The notes below the pieces were generated by a model, which saw only the letters and a program-made list of their open reading frames with translations, searched no databases and was not told where the DNA came from. A stretch of DNA of 64,000 nucleotides, taken from Basidiobolus meristosporus CBS 931.73 (taxonomy: Eukaryota > Basidiobolomycota > Basidiobolomycetes > Basidiobolales > Basidiobolaceae). Shown piece after piece: positions 1-9,344 of the stretch. Each line of letters begins with the position of its first letter. Positions within the stretch are counted from its first letter, which is position 1. Made by a program: the position numbers and the translations under genes. The DNA lies in the NCBI GenBank assembly GCA_002104905.1, contig MCFE01000021.1:124001-188000 (forward strand), written 5' to 3'.

Positions 1-1043
1 AAATTGCTCCTTTACAGTAAAGCAAGGTGTATCCTGTGGTGGATCTTCTGTCTTCCAAATTTTGTCCCAAATCAGAATCAGAGTATCCCACAAGATCCTG
101 TTCTGAATCCTTATAAGTGTAGCTTAAGCAGATATCAGCAGTTCCTTTTAGATATCTAAAAATCTGCTTAACTGCTGCAATATGATCATATCCATAGTTC
201 TGAATATGCTGGCTGACAACACCCACTGAATGTGAGATATCTGGACATGTTCCAAGCATGATATACATCAGACTGCTACCATAGATTGATAAGGAAGGTC
301 AGGGCTTTCAGATAGCACCAAGCTCTCTTGATTTGGTTAAGTTCTGACCAAGTTAAGGTTTATCTCCATTGGGGTAGATACAGGTTTACAGTCTTCCATT
401 TTGTACTTCTCTAGTATATCTTGAATATACTTGGATTGGCTTAGGGTGATAGTCTGGGTACTTCTGTCTATGGAGAACTTAATCTCTAAGTAGTAACTGA
501 GTTCTCCTAGATTGGCCATCTTGAACTCCTTAGATAGGCTGGATTTAGTCTCTTCCAATATTGCTAGATTATTGGTGGCTATAATAAGATCATCCACATA
601 TAGAGCTAATAGAACTGGATTTGCTCTATCTGGCTTATAGTATATACTATAGCAGCATTCCTCCTTTGAAACTCAGAGATTCCAAATAAGAATCTATCTT
701 GCAATTCCAGGCTTTTGGTGATTATTTGAGACCATAAAGAAACTTTTAAGCTTGCAGACCAAATGGGGGTTATCTTGGTCAGTAAACCCATCAGGCTGGT
801 CCATATACATGTCCTCATCAAGTTCTCCATTCAAAAATGCAGCTTTTACATCCATTTGATGAATAAAAAACTTATATTTGGCTGCAATAGCCAATATTAA
901 TCTGATAGAACTAAACTTTGCTACCATTGCAAAGGTCTCAGTATAGTTAAGTCCTTTTGTTTGAGAGTATACTTTGACCACATGTCCTGCTTTGAATCTT
1001 TCAATTGTACCATCAGCCTTGTATTATGTCTTCAAGACTCATC
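1..1043 (-). pseudogene. Cop-A1: Ty1/copia reverse transcriptase and RNase H fragment
   Basis: This is the 3' half of a minus-strand Ty1/copia polyprotein and is cut by the left window edge. Read on the minus strand from about 1035 downward it gives the copia RT start (KADGTIE), then a conserved stretch with QMDVKAAFLNGELDEDM. The catalytic YVDD box follows near 590 and is intact, then a connection segment with SKYIQDILEKYKMEDCKP. RNase H residues (DLVGYSDSDLGQ) lie below position 120. The frame is split by indels near 600-700 and 300-340. The upstream part of the same copy resumes at 6929 beyond the inserted Gyp1. About 370 bp of copia sequence between the two flanks is missing when compared with the Cop-A copy at 57531-60703. 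Confidence 0.9.
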
Positions 1044-1571
1044 TGTTATGAATAGACACAAGGCAGGAGAGTAGGGCTAGGCAAGGCAGGACCAGGAAAG
1101 GACTTAGGTGTGGATCAACAAGGCAAGGTGGATTTCCAAGGCAAGGCTGTTTATTCAAGACCTGTGTTTATCAGACTGAGGAATACTTAAGGGGGGATAG
1201 GACTATATATACTTTTTGGTTATACTGATGCCAAGAGATATTGGCTAATACTAATGGTGTTGTGGGGTGAGGCACAGCAATGTGCTGGGGATAACAATAT
1301 AGAAGGCAAGGCTCTGAGACAGGATGGGGAAATAGATTTGGTCACCCAATTATGTGACTAAGTCATGTGACCTGGTATTTCCATATATGGTACTGGACTA
1401 TGAAAAATACAATGGGAAGCTTCCATGGAATGTTCCATTGTGTAACAAGGGTTTGGAATGGTCAGGAACTTTCTGGAAGGTGGTAGAAGGTTCCAGAAGG
1501 AATCTCTTAGAGATTGAGCTAGGAAGCTGAAACTTGGCATGGGTGTTCATGGTTGTCATGTGATCATGACA
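1044..1571 (-). repeat. Gyp1 3' LTR
   Basis: This 528 bp long terminal repeat matches 6409-6928 throughout, with small indels near its outer end. It starts TGTTATGA and ends TCATGACA on the plus strand. It also carries the GTTTATCAGACT element (1166-1177) and the TATATATA box seen in the 5' copy. Confidence 0.95.
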
Positions 1572-1586
1572 CTATTCTCCTCTTCC
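1572..1586 (-). promoter_or_regulatory. Gyp1 polypurine tract and pol stop codon
   Basis: On the minus strand the sequence GGAAGAGGAGAATAG touches the 3' LTR. It is the expected plus-strand primer of reverse transcription. Its last three bases are also the pol stop codon, so coding capacity runs right up to the LTR. Confidence 0.8.
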
Positions 1587-2095
1587 AGGTGAAGCTCTGT
1601 TGCCCTTTGGGGCAGGTTTTGCAGAATATTGCTGGTGGAACTGGGTAACCAGTTCTTGACAATTAGTGAGATGGGTAGCTGGTTCCCATGTTTGGTCACT
1701 TGGACCATAACCAATCCAGTCTACTAAGTAGTACAGCTTTGACTGGATATACTTGGAGTCTAGAATCTGTTTAACTTCAAATTCTTGATGTTGGTCAACC
1801 TGGATGGCTTGGGGCTTTGCTTCTTGCTGGTTTGGCAAGGTGTTCCTACAATACGGCTCCAGGAGGGACACATGGAAAGTATCATGGATTTTCATACTTG
1901 CTGGTAACTGTAGCTGATATACTATAGGGCTAAGCTTCTTCTTGATCTTGAAGGGACCAAGTTTCTTGAAATCCAATTTGTCACAAGGGCGGTTGGTGCT
2001 GATGTTTCTTCTGAGCAACCATACAGAATCGCCTTTGTTAAGATCAGGGCTGGGATGCCGTTTTAGATTGGCAAATTTCTAGTAGCTTTCCTGAG
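1572..2095 (-). pseudogene. Gyp1 integrase C-terminus with chromodomain
   Basis: The tail of the Gyp1 polyprotein holds the integrase GPF/Y-like module (KLGPFKIKKKLSPIVYQL, then FHVSLLEPY) followed by a chromodomain. The chromodomain signature runs from EFEVKQILDSK through YYLVDWIGYGPSDQTWEP to the NCQELVTQFHQQY helix. Chromodomains of this class are known to steer integration towards modified histones, which fits insertion into existing repeats. Two aromatic cage positions (Y and W) are visible. A TAG at about 2081 separates this part from the integrase core in the same frame. The reading frame stays open to the LTR edge, so the chromodomain itself is undamaged. Confidence 0.88.
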
Positions 2096-2790
2096 CTAAG
2101 GATAGCTCTTCCTTGAGGGTATTCTGGATGTTCTGGATTGCTTGGGCATGTTCAGCCGTATGTGGCTCATTGGGTTTGTTGGAATCTGGATATCAAACTG
2201 AGGGTGGAATCCATAGTTTGCATAGAGTGGTGTAAAACCTGTTGCACTATGGCTTGAGTTGTTGTAGGCAAACTCAGCAACAGGGAGTAGATCAACCCAA
2301 TTGTCTTGCTGGTAATTGATATAGCACCAGTGGTATTGCTCTAGAATCTGGTTGATTCTTTCAATCTGGCCATCAGATTGAGGATGGAAGGCAGTGGAGA
2401 GTTTGACTTGAACACCAAGGTATTGCATGAAGTGTTTCCAAAACTTGGACACAAACTGTGGGCCTCTATCTGACACAATATCACTGGGGATACCATGAAG
2501 GCGGAAAATATTCTTGAGGACTAATCCAGCGGTTTCTTTTGCATCAGTGTTCTTACAGCAAGGGATAAAGTGAGCCATCTTGGTCAGCCGGTCAGCCACT
2601 ACAAGTATAGCATTGAAGCCACAGGACTCAGGGAGGTCAGTAATGAAGTCCATAGATATAGATCTCCATTGGTGTTCTGGGATAGGCAAGGGCTGAAGAA
2701 GTCCATAGGGCTGGTGTCTGGCTGGTTTTGCACGGTTGCAAATATCACAAGTCAGAATGTACTCTTTGATAGAGTTATCATTCTAGGCCA
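2096..2790 (-). pseudogene. Gyp1 integrase core
   Basis: This is the catalytic domain of a Ty3/gypsy integrase. Read downward from about 2790 there is the second half of the HHCC zinc finger (CDICNRAKPARH), then the core with SMDFITDLPES (first Asp), IVSDRGPQFVSKFW (second Asp) and HPQSDGQIERINQ (Glu). All three catalytic acids are therefore present. A frameshift near 2785 separates it from the RT/RNase H frame. A second frameshift near 2185 ends the frame just after PTNPMSHI, although the expected continuation is readable in the neighbouring frame. The match to the family is clear, and loss of function is inferred from the two shifts. Confidence 0.9.
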
Positions 2791-4572
2791 CCACAAATCT
2801 CTTTTGATAGCATTCAAGGTTTTGGCAGTACCAAAGTGGCCTGCAGCCATTGAATCATGCCAAGACTTAATGATGTCTAGCTGGGTGGCAAGGTTGGGGG
2901 CATAAAGCTGCTGCTTGTGGTAGATGAGGTTGTTTACCAAATGCAGGTTCTGGATGTTTGGGAGCTTGGGAGGGGGCCCAACTAGGGATTCCAGATATTT
3001 CTTGATGGTGCTGGAAGTCATATCAGAGGCTTGGGATTCTGTTATCCTTACTAGGAATGAAGGGGTGACAAGACTTGAGGACTGGGTGGCAAGAATCTCA
3101 AAATGTTTCTTGCTCAGCAATGGGTGTTCCATTTGCCAACAGGCATCATCTCCCTCTTCCAGGGCATATTCCTTTTTTCTGGACAGGGCATCAGGCTTTC
3201 CTTGCTTTGCACCAGGTCTATAGGTGATAGTAAAGTCAAAGCTGGACAGGAAGAGTGACCATCTGGCTTGTCTCTGGTTTAGTACTTTGGAAGCTGCAAA
3301 GTACTCAAGGTTCTTATGGTCACAGAAGACTTTGATTTTGTGTTTTGCACCATTCAGGTAGTGTCTCCATTGCTCAAAGGCTACAATAATGGCAAGCAAC
3401 TCCTTATCATAGATATCATAGTTGATCTCTGCAGGGGAAAACTTCCAAGAGTACAATGCAATGGGGTGCAACACATTATCTTCATCATACTGGGAGAGTA
3501 TGGCACCAAGGGCAAAATCAGAAGCATCAGTCTCCACTATGAGCTGCTTCTCAAGGTCAGGGTGGGCAAGCAGGGGGGCCTTCAGGAAAGATTTCTTGAG
3601 TTGGTTGAATGAGCTGGATTGCTCCTTATTCCAGCCAAAAGGTGTGTTCTTCTGGGTAAGCTTTGTCAGAGGGGTGACTATCTTGGAGTAGATGGCTATG
3701 AACCTGCAATAGAAGTTGGCAAATCCCTGGAAGGATTGTACTTCCTTGACTGAGCTTGGAGTTTTCCAGGATTTGACTGAGTAAACTTTCATTGGGTCCA
3801 TTCTTGTTCTCTCAGGGCTGATGAGGTAACCAAGAAATTCCACTTCTCTCTGGTCAAATTCACACTTCTCTAGCTTGGCATAGAGACCGCCAGAGTCTAG
3901 TTTTCTCAATACTTTCTTGACATGTTCATCATGTTTATCTTGGCTCTTGGAGTATATGAGAATATCATCAAGGTAGATTACCATAAAATGGTCAAGGTAT
4001 TCACAGAATATGTCATTTGTGAGGTGTTGAAACACAGCAGGGGCATTGGTGAGGCCAAATGGCATTACTTTGTACTCAAAGTGACCATATCTTGTGCAAA
4101 AGGCAGTTTTCCATTCATCACCGGGCTTGATTCTGACAAGATTGTAAGCTCCTCTCAAGTCAATCTTGGTGAAGACTTGGGCTGCAAATAGCTGATCCAA
4201 CAGTGTGTTGATCAGGGGCAGGGGGTAGCGGTTCTTGACTGTGATCTTATTCAACGCATGGTAGTCCACACATATTATGAGGGTGCCATCCCTCTTCTTG
4301 ACAAAGAGGATTGGGGCTCCAGCAGGTGAATTGGAGTGCTGAATAAAACCCTTCTGGAGGTTTACTTCAATATAACCATGGAGTTCTTTCAACTCCAGCG
4401 GGGAGAGGTTATATATTGGGCCAAATGGAGGGACTTTTCCATCTTCAAGGTCAATAGGGCAGTCATAAGGCCATTGGTTGGGGAGGAGTTCTGCTTTCTT
4501 CTTGTCAAAGACATGGGCAAACTCTTGGTACTTGGCTGGTATAGTTGCTGAGGGGGCTTCTTCAGCTGGCAA
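2752..4572 (-). pseudogene. Gyp1 reverse transcriptase and RNase H
   Basis: A 606-codon open frame encodes the RT and RNase H of a chromovirus. Counting from the first Met at 4572, the fingers region has GAPILFVKKRDGTL near residues 85-98 and the palm has VMPFGLTNAPAVF near 169-181. The catalytic YLDD box is at 200-203. RNase H follows with its acidic residues in TDAS (348-351), DKELLAI (389-395), FCDHKNLEY (416-424) and PDALSR (460-465). The first half of the integrase zinc finger (GHFGTAKTLNAIKRDLWWPRM) is at the end. All catalytic acids I can check are intact, unusual for this window. The frame overlaps the end of the protease frame by about 11 bases in a different register, which could be programmed frameshifting or decay. 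Confidence 0.93.
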
Positions 4573-5065
4573 GGTATCTTGGGCTGTTGAACTGTTGGCA
4601 ACAGTCTGGAGATTTCATGGAGCTGACTTGGTGGGATCTGGTGAATGACAGGATCTTGGATTTCCAATCAATACTGGGATTGTGGTAGCTCAGCCATGAG
4701 CTTCCAAGTACAATAGGAAAGTGTGGTGAGTTGATGATGTTGAAGGCAATACTTTTGTGGTGAGCAGTACTGGACAGCTGAAGTAAGCATGTTTCATAGG
4801 TAACGGCACCAGAGGAGAGTGATCTTCCATCAATAACTTCTACTTGGACTGGACAGGATTTCAAGGTAACAGGAATAGAGTGCTTCTGGACAAAGGCTTG
4901 GTCAATGAAACAGGATGAAGCACCAGAATCAATCAGGGCTAGGGCTGGGATAGGACTGGAGTCAGGGATCTGGATTTTGACAGGCATTCTCAAGGACTGG
5001 ATAGATTTTGTGGCAAAGGAAGATTCTTGGATATGCTGGATGTTCATGGGTGGGTCCAGTTGCAA
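4562..5065 (-). CDS. Gyp1 aspartic protease domain
   Basis: This 167-codon frame contains a retropepsin. The active-site motif is ALIDSGASSCFID near residues 42-54, and the ILG-type flap/strand motif appears as FPIVLGSSWLSYHNPSIDW near residues 115-133. Proteases of this type process the Gag-Pol precursor inside virus-like particles. The frame is open from just after the zinc-knuckle end of gag to a TGA at 4562, where the pol frame takes over in another register. Whether it is its own gene or part of a frameshifted polyprotein cannot be decided from sequence alone. Confidence 0.85.
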   Translation of the reverse strand: MQLDPPMNIQHIQESSFATKSIQSLRMPVKIQIPDSSPIPALALIDSGASSCFIDQAFVQKHSIPVTLKSCPVQVEVIDGRSLSSGAVTYETCLLQLSSTAHHKSIAFNIINSPHFPIVLGSSWLSYHNPSIDWKSKILSFTRSHQVSSMKSPDCCQQFNSPRYLAS

Positions 5066-5070
5066 GCCTG

Positions 5071-6003
5071 TCAGAGCAACTGGACATTGGAGTTTCCCAA
5101 CAGATCTGAATCAGGTTGGTTACTGGAGGACTGCATCAGCTTGAAGCTGGACTTCTTGTTGGGGCAGGACTTGGCAAAGTGACCTGGTTGGCCACAGTAT
5201 AGACAGAGGTTGGCTTGTTGATGTCTGGATTTTTCACTCTTTGATAGTTTCTTGTATTTGGCACTATCAATCTGCATAGGATCTTCTGGAGTGACTTGGG
5301 GAGCAGGAGGGGCTGGGACTGCAACAGGAATGTGTCTTTGACGGTTCTTTTGCTTCTTCTGGAATAGTCTGTTATCACACCGGATGGCTTGGTGCATAGC
5401 TTCAACCAATATATCTGGATCTGGGAGTGTGAGTAGCAGATCACAAACCTCATCATTGAGGCCATCTTGGAATTGGCTAATCAAGGCTGCTTGACCCCAG
5501 GAGCTGAGGTCACTGGAGAGTTGTCAGAATTCTGAGGCATAAACTGATGCTGGCTTGTTCCCTTGTTTGAGGGTCTTGATCTTGTTGGCAGCAATTCTGG
5601 CTTGGTCAAGGTTACCAAATGTTAGCTCCATTTCAGTGAGAAAAGCTTGGTAGTCTCTGAGGAGGGGAGAGTTGGTCTCCACTAATGGGGAGAACCACTT
5701 GAGAGCTGTACCAGTAAGCAGGTTGGAGATGAAACCAACTTTGGCCTGGTCAGTGGGGTACCAGTTGGGCTGGAGTGCAAGATTGTTCTTCACCATGTTG
5801 ATGAAGCCACAGAATTCATTCTGAGAGCCATTGAACTTGGTAGCAGGAGTATACTTGGGTTCTTGGTAGACTGGGACATGGCTAGTTTGCTGGACACTTT
5901 GGTTCTGGAACTGAGCAAGAGTGTTTCTGAGGTCTGCATGGTCTTGCTGCAGTTGGGTAAAGGCAGCCATGAGCTGGGAAAAGTTCAGCTCTGGGTTGGA
6001 CAT
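5071..6003 (-). pseudogene. Gyp1 Gag with CCHC zinc knuckle
   Basis: This is the Gag structural protein of Gyp1. I take the Met at 6003 (MSNPELNFSQLM) as the start, although an in-frame Met at 6033 is also possible. A helical N-terminal part with QLQQDHADLRNTLAQFQNQ precedes a retrotransposon capsid domain (KFNGSQNEFCGFI, then WFSPLVETNSPLLRDY). The C-terminal RNA-binding knuckle is CLYCGQPGHFAKSC near 5200. One in-frame TGA at about 5524 interrupts the capsid domain, and the same frame reopens at once and runs to 5071. A single substitution therefore seems to separate it from an intact Gag. Confidence 0.9.
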
Positions 6004-6396
6004 GGTAGCAGAGGAAGGCAGATGAACTTGCAAGGAATACTGGAATATACTAAACTAGGTTGTGGGTTTGTAAAGCCACTAGTATGTCAAGAATATAACT
6101 ATTGAGCCACAATCCCCAACTGAAATAAGTTAGCATCACTTCAGAAGGTACTGGTTTCAATGTCCTTTGATAGAGTATTGTACTAAAGCTTCCAATACTG
6201 TAACAACTGTAAACTCCACCAGCAGGGTAATAAAGTGAATGCAGCTTTGACCAATAGTTTTACAAAGATAAAGTATCTTTGCCTTTGTAGGACAAGACTA
6301 GGGAAAGATGATGGGTGATACTTACAGTGAGTATTCCTTTTACAAGTTTTCTTCAAACTTTGGGCAGAAGGCAGGGATCCACAGGTAAGTCAGGAG
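6004..6396 (-). other. Gyp1 untranslated leader
   Basis: There is no gene here. This is the leader between the primer site and gag. Its central part is similar to 33541-33850, which lies inside the second R1 repeat copy, so this stretch is shared between element families. Confidence 0.7.
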
Positions 6397-6408
6397 AGTC
6401 TGATAAAC
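6397..6408 (-). promoter_or_regulatory. Gyp1 primer binding site (self-priming type)
   Basis: The 12 bases directly next to the 5' LTR read GTTTATCAGACT on the minus strand. There is no TGG, as a tRNA 3' end would need. Instead the site is exactly complementary to AGTCTGATAAAC inside the LTR (6523-6534). This is the arrangement known from Tf1/sushi elements, where the mRNA 5' end folds back as primer. Confidence 0.8.
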
Positions 6409-6522
6409 TGTTATGAATAGACACAAGGCAGGAGGAAAAGCTAGGCATGGCAGGGAAGGACTTAGGTGTGGACCATCAAGGCAAGGCAGGATTCAAGGCA
6501 AGGCTGTTTATTCATGACCTGT

Positions 6523-6534
6523 GTTTATCAGACT
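6523..6534 (-). promoter_or_regulatory. Predicted Gyp1 transcript 5' end, pairing with the PBS
   Basis: On the minus strand AGTCTGATAAAC starts about 27-34 bases downstream of a TATATATA box. It can pair over all 12 bases with the primer site at 6397-6408. The spacing independently suggests it is the first part of the mRNA, as self-priming requires. Confidence 0.7.
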
Positions 6535-6560
6535 GAGGAATACTTGAGGGGGAATAGGAC

Positions 6561-6568
6561 TATATATA
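6561..6568 (-). promoter_or_regulatory. TATA box in the Gyp1 5' LTR
   Basis: TATATATA lies about 30 bases upstream of the self-priming sequence and is conserved in the 3' LTR copy. Confidence 0.65.
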
Positions 6569-6928
6569 CTTTTTGGTTATACTGATGCCAAGAGATATTG
6601 GCTAATACTAATGGTGTTGTGGGGTGAGGCACAGCAATGTGCTGGGGATAACAATATAGAAGGCAAGGCACTGAGACAGGATGCGGAAATGGATTGGGTC
6701 ACCCAATCATTTGACTAAGTCATGTGATCTGGTATTTCCATATATGGTACTGGACTATGAAAAATACATTGGGAAGCTTCCATGGAATGTTCCATTGTGT
6801 AACAAGGGTTTGGAATGGTCAGGAGCTTTCTGGAAGGTGGTAGAAGGTTCCAGAAGGAATCTCTTAGAAATTTAGCTAGGAAGCTGAAACTTGGCATGGG
6901 TGTTCTTGGTTGTCATGTGATCATGACA

Positions 6929-7327
6929 GTCTTGAGGTCAGATTTTTGTCATCAGCTGATGTTATTTTTTGCAAAAATTTTGAATTTTCATCAAACAACA
7001 CATCCCTAGACTTGATTAGCTTCTTTGCTTTGGTATTGTAGAGTCTGTATGCTTTACACTCATTGCAGTAGCCCAAAAATATGCATTTTACACTTTTTGG
7101 TCAAAATTTGACTGATTTTGGGGCAGTTTCTTGGCATATGTTGTACACCCAAATATTCTTAGATGTGCTGCACTTGGTCTGTACCCATACCATGCTTCAA
7201 ATGGAGTAGAATCACAAAGTATTATGTTAAAACTACTATTTTTAAGGTATACAGCTATGGCAACAGATTCCTCCCAAAAATCATAGGATAATTTTTGATC
7301 ATGGATCATAGAACTTGCCAAATCAAT
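6929..7327 (-). pseudogene. Cop-A1: end of copia integrase
   Basis: This continues the minus-strand copia copy between the Gyp1 and MITE-1 insertions. It encodes the conserved segment after the integrase core, with SYDFWEESVAIAVYLKN and FEAWYGYRPSAAHLRIFGC. The typical link HTDSTIPKQ / LIKSRDVLFDENSKF follows after a one-base frameshift near 7088. The same region is found at 59230-59620 in the plus-strand Cop-A copy. The missing join to the first part of the integrase is explained by MITE-1 at 7328. Confidence 0.88.
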
Positions 7328-8054
7328 AGACTTGTTCTGTTGGATAGTGCCACATTGAGCCATGAGTGCCAAATGATGCCATAGTGTGCCAGGGAGGCCA
7401 AGTGAGTCTACACTTGGCCACAGAGTGTGAAACATAGATCTGCATCTTTATGCAAAGCAGCCCCTGTGTCTCTCTCATTGTGATGGAGAAAATCCATTTT
7501 TTGACCTTTTTAGGTCAATGTTGTACAGGATGTGCAAGAGCACTAAAGGATTGAAGATATACATCTGGTACTCAATACCCATGGCACTCTGAATCTAGCT
7601 TCTGTGGCTTGTAACATGTCACAAAAATGCATGGCACTATCTTGGTCCACGGGTACTATCTGGCACTATAAGTGCTTTGTATTGATCTTACTTTAGGGCT
7701 AATATTTAAATATAGTGCCCAATAGTACCAGTGGACCAAGATAGTGCCATGCATTTTTGTGACATGTTACAAGCCACAGAAGCTAGATTCAGAGTGCCAT
7801 GGGTATTGAGTACCAGATGTATATCTTCAATCCTTTAGTGCTCTTGCACATCCTGTACAACATTGACCTAAAAAAGGTCAAAAAATGGATTTTCTCCATC
7901 ACAATGAGAGAGACACAGGGGCTGCTTTGCATAAAGATGCAGATATATGTTTCATACTCTGTGGCTAAGTATAGGCTTATTTGGCCTCTCTGGCACACTA
8001 TGGCATCATTTGGCACTCATGGCTCAATGTGGCACTATCCAACAGAACAAGTGT
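7328..8054. mobile_element. MITE-1: 727 bp fold-back element of the Harbinger family
   Basis: This element is an almost perfect inverted repeat. The left arm 7328-7670 and right arm 7711-8054 are reverse complements over about 343 bases with few mismatches, around a loop of 40 bases. The ends are AGACTTGTTCTG and its inverse (one mismatch), like those of Harb-1 and Harb-2, and the flanks are a 3 bp duplication AAT (7325-7327 and 8055-8057). The outer part holds repeated TGCCA motifs, also present under the Harbinger ends. It carries no coding sequence of its own and is presumably mobilised by the Harbinger transposase. It interrupts the Cop-A1 integrase just after the Asn-Gly of the Glu motif region. 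Confidence 0.9.
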
Positions 8055-8893
8055 AATTATTAATCTGCTAACACATTTTGATATTCCATTTTGCTGTGGG
8101 GAGTATGGTAAAGTAGTCCCTTGCACCATCCCATGAATTTTGCAGAAGTGGATGAAAGGTTTTGAGGTATATTCTCCATCATTGACAGAGCATATTTTCT
8201 TGATTTTTTCATCAGTTTCTCTCTCCACCATGGCTTTGAGCTCCCTGAGCTTGGACAGAGCTTCTCCCTTTCTCTCCATGAAGTAAACCCACATGTATCT
8301 TGTATAATCATCAACAAATGGGATCAAATACTTCATCCTGCCTAAGGGTAAACTTTGCATAGGTCCACACAGATCTGAGTGAGTTAGATCTAATCTTTTC
8401 TTAGTTTTGATTAACCCAGAGCTCTTGAATGGTTGTCTGGCTTGTTTCCCATATATGCAGGCTTCACAGTACACCAAATTAGCTGGGGAATCAATTTTTA
8501 CTCCAGAAATTAGTTGATCTTTGATCATTTTGTGCAAAAAATCAAAATTGATGTGTCCAAATCTCCTGTGCCAAAGCATTAGTGTTTCTTCACTTAAGTT
8601 ACTTATATTGGCTTCCAAATATGATGGAATATAAGTTAACTTGTATAGATCCTGATCTCTGATACCCAAGGCAATATGAGCACCATTTTGATCAGTGATC
8701 TTGCATCCAGAACTGTCAAAGCTAAAACTAAGTCCTCCTGCAGTGAACTTGCTGACAGATAGTAGGTTCTTGGCTATTTCTGGTACATAGAGTACTTCTT
8801 TAAAGGTCAGTGTATGGCTTCCTTCACTGCTTCTAAGGTTTACTTGGATAGTTCCTTCTCCCACTGCATCAAGTGTTCTATTGTCACCCATAA
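8055..8893 (-). pseudogene. Cop-A1: copia pre-integrase and integrase core
   Basis: Read downward from 8891 (MGDNRTLDAVGEG), this is the GAG-pre-integrase domain, with LWHRRFGHINFDFLHK and the CEACIYGKQ zinc residues. The integrase core with HSDLCGPM (first Asp) follows. The second Asp motif, normally SDNGGEY, reads SVNDGEY. The Glu motif normally read as NGVAEC reads NGISKC. Both later catalytic acids are therefore lost. Upstream protease and gag are missing, because copia similarity stops at 8893 where Tnp2-like sequence starts. Confidence 0.9.
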
Positions 8894-9344
8894 AAATCCC
8901 TATGAAAAATAATTTGGTACCACAGGTGGATCCAATCCAAATCAGCTGTCAAGATCCTGTTTAGCGACTGTCATAATAACAGCAGCTTGGAATTAGTGAC
9001 CCTCCTAACAATCTTATGATGGGATCCTAACAGTGTTTCACTAGTTTTACAGCCAAATAAAGGGATAAAACTTGTCAATATTTTATTGGTGCTGAGATGC
9101 TATTTGCATAGTATTGTTGCGGTCTTTCAGCGCTCTATTACTATTTTACATGGATCTAGTTGGCCAGGACATCCAATTGCCTTATATGGCCAGAAACTTG
9201 AAGGTATTTTGGAAGCCTCACAGCAAGACTCTGATGGCATTATATTAGCAGTATGATGGCCTACTGCTGGTTCTATATAATGCTACCATACCAACTTACC
9301 AGATGGTATTTCCTTTTTCTACCTCCTCTTGTGCAATTCATTTA
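8894..9344 (-). mobile_element. Terminal fragment of the Tnp2-like transposon
   Basis: No frame of its own is recognisable. The reverse complement matches 30130-30584, the last part of the large Tnp2-like element, over several hundred bases (for example GGAGGTAGAAAAAGGAAAT in both). Both copies stop at the same point, a TTTTTCAT(A/T)GGGA motif, which is probably the transposon end. It sits between truncated Cop-A1 and truncated Harb-3. Confidence 0.65.

Larger units (their letters stand above)
1044..6928 (-). mobile_element. Gyp1: full-length Ty3/gypsy chromovirus with two LTRs
   Basis: This is a complete 5.9 kb LTR retrotransposon read on the minus strand. It has LTRs of 520 and 528 bp with TGTTATGA and TCATGACA ends, a primer site touching the 5' LTR, a polypurine tract touching the 3' LTR, gag with a CCHC knuckle, an aspartic protease, RT, RNase H, a DDE integrase and a C-terminal chromodomain. 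That domain order and the chromodomain place it in the chromovirus branch of Ty3/gypsy. It lies inside copia copy Cop-A1. The five bases on either side (TCATC and GTCTT) do not match, so no target duplication is visible. The coding frames carry a few stops and frameshifts, so it is probably inactive, but the similar LTRs suggest it is among the younger insertions. Confidence 0.95.
6409..6928 (-). repeat. Gyp1 5' LTR
   Basis: This 520 bp long terminal repeat pairs with 1044-1571. It contains the promoter (TATATATA at 6561-6568) and the predicted transcript start at about 6534. The outer flank at 6929 is copia sequence of Cop-A1. Confidence 0.95.

Noticed and set aside
2570-4551. Several plus-strand frames of 70-110 codons opposite Gyp1 pol
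   Set aside because: They are antisense shadows of a strongly coding minus strand and match no family.
7789-8056. Open frames on both strands of the fold-back element (75 and 85 codons)
   Set aside because: They lie in the inverted arms of MITE-1, mirror each other and show no protein motif.
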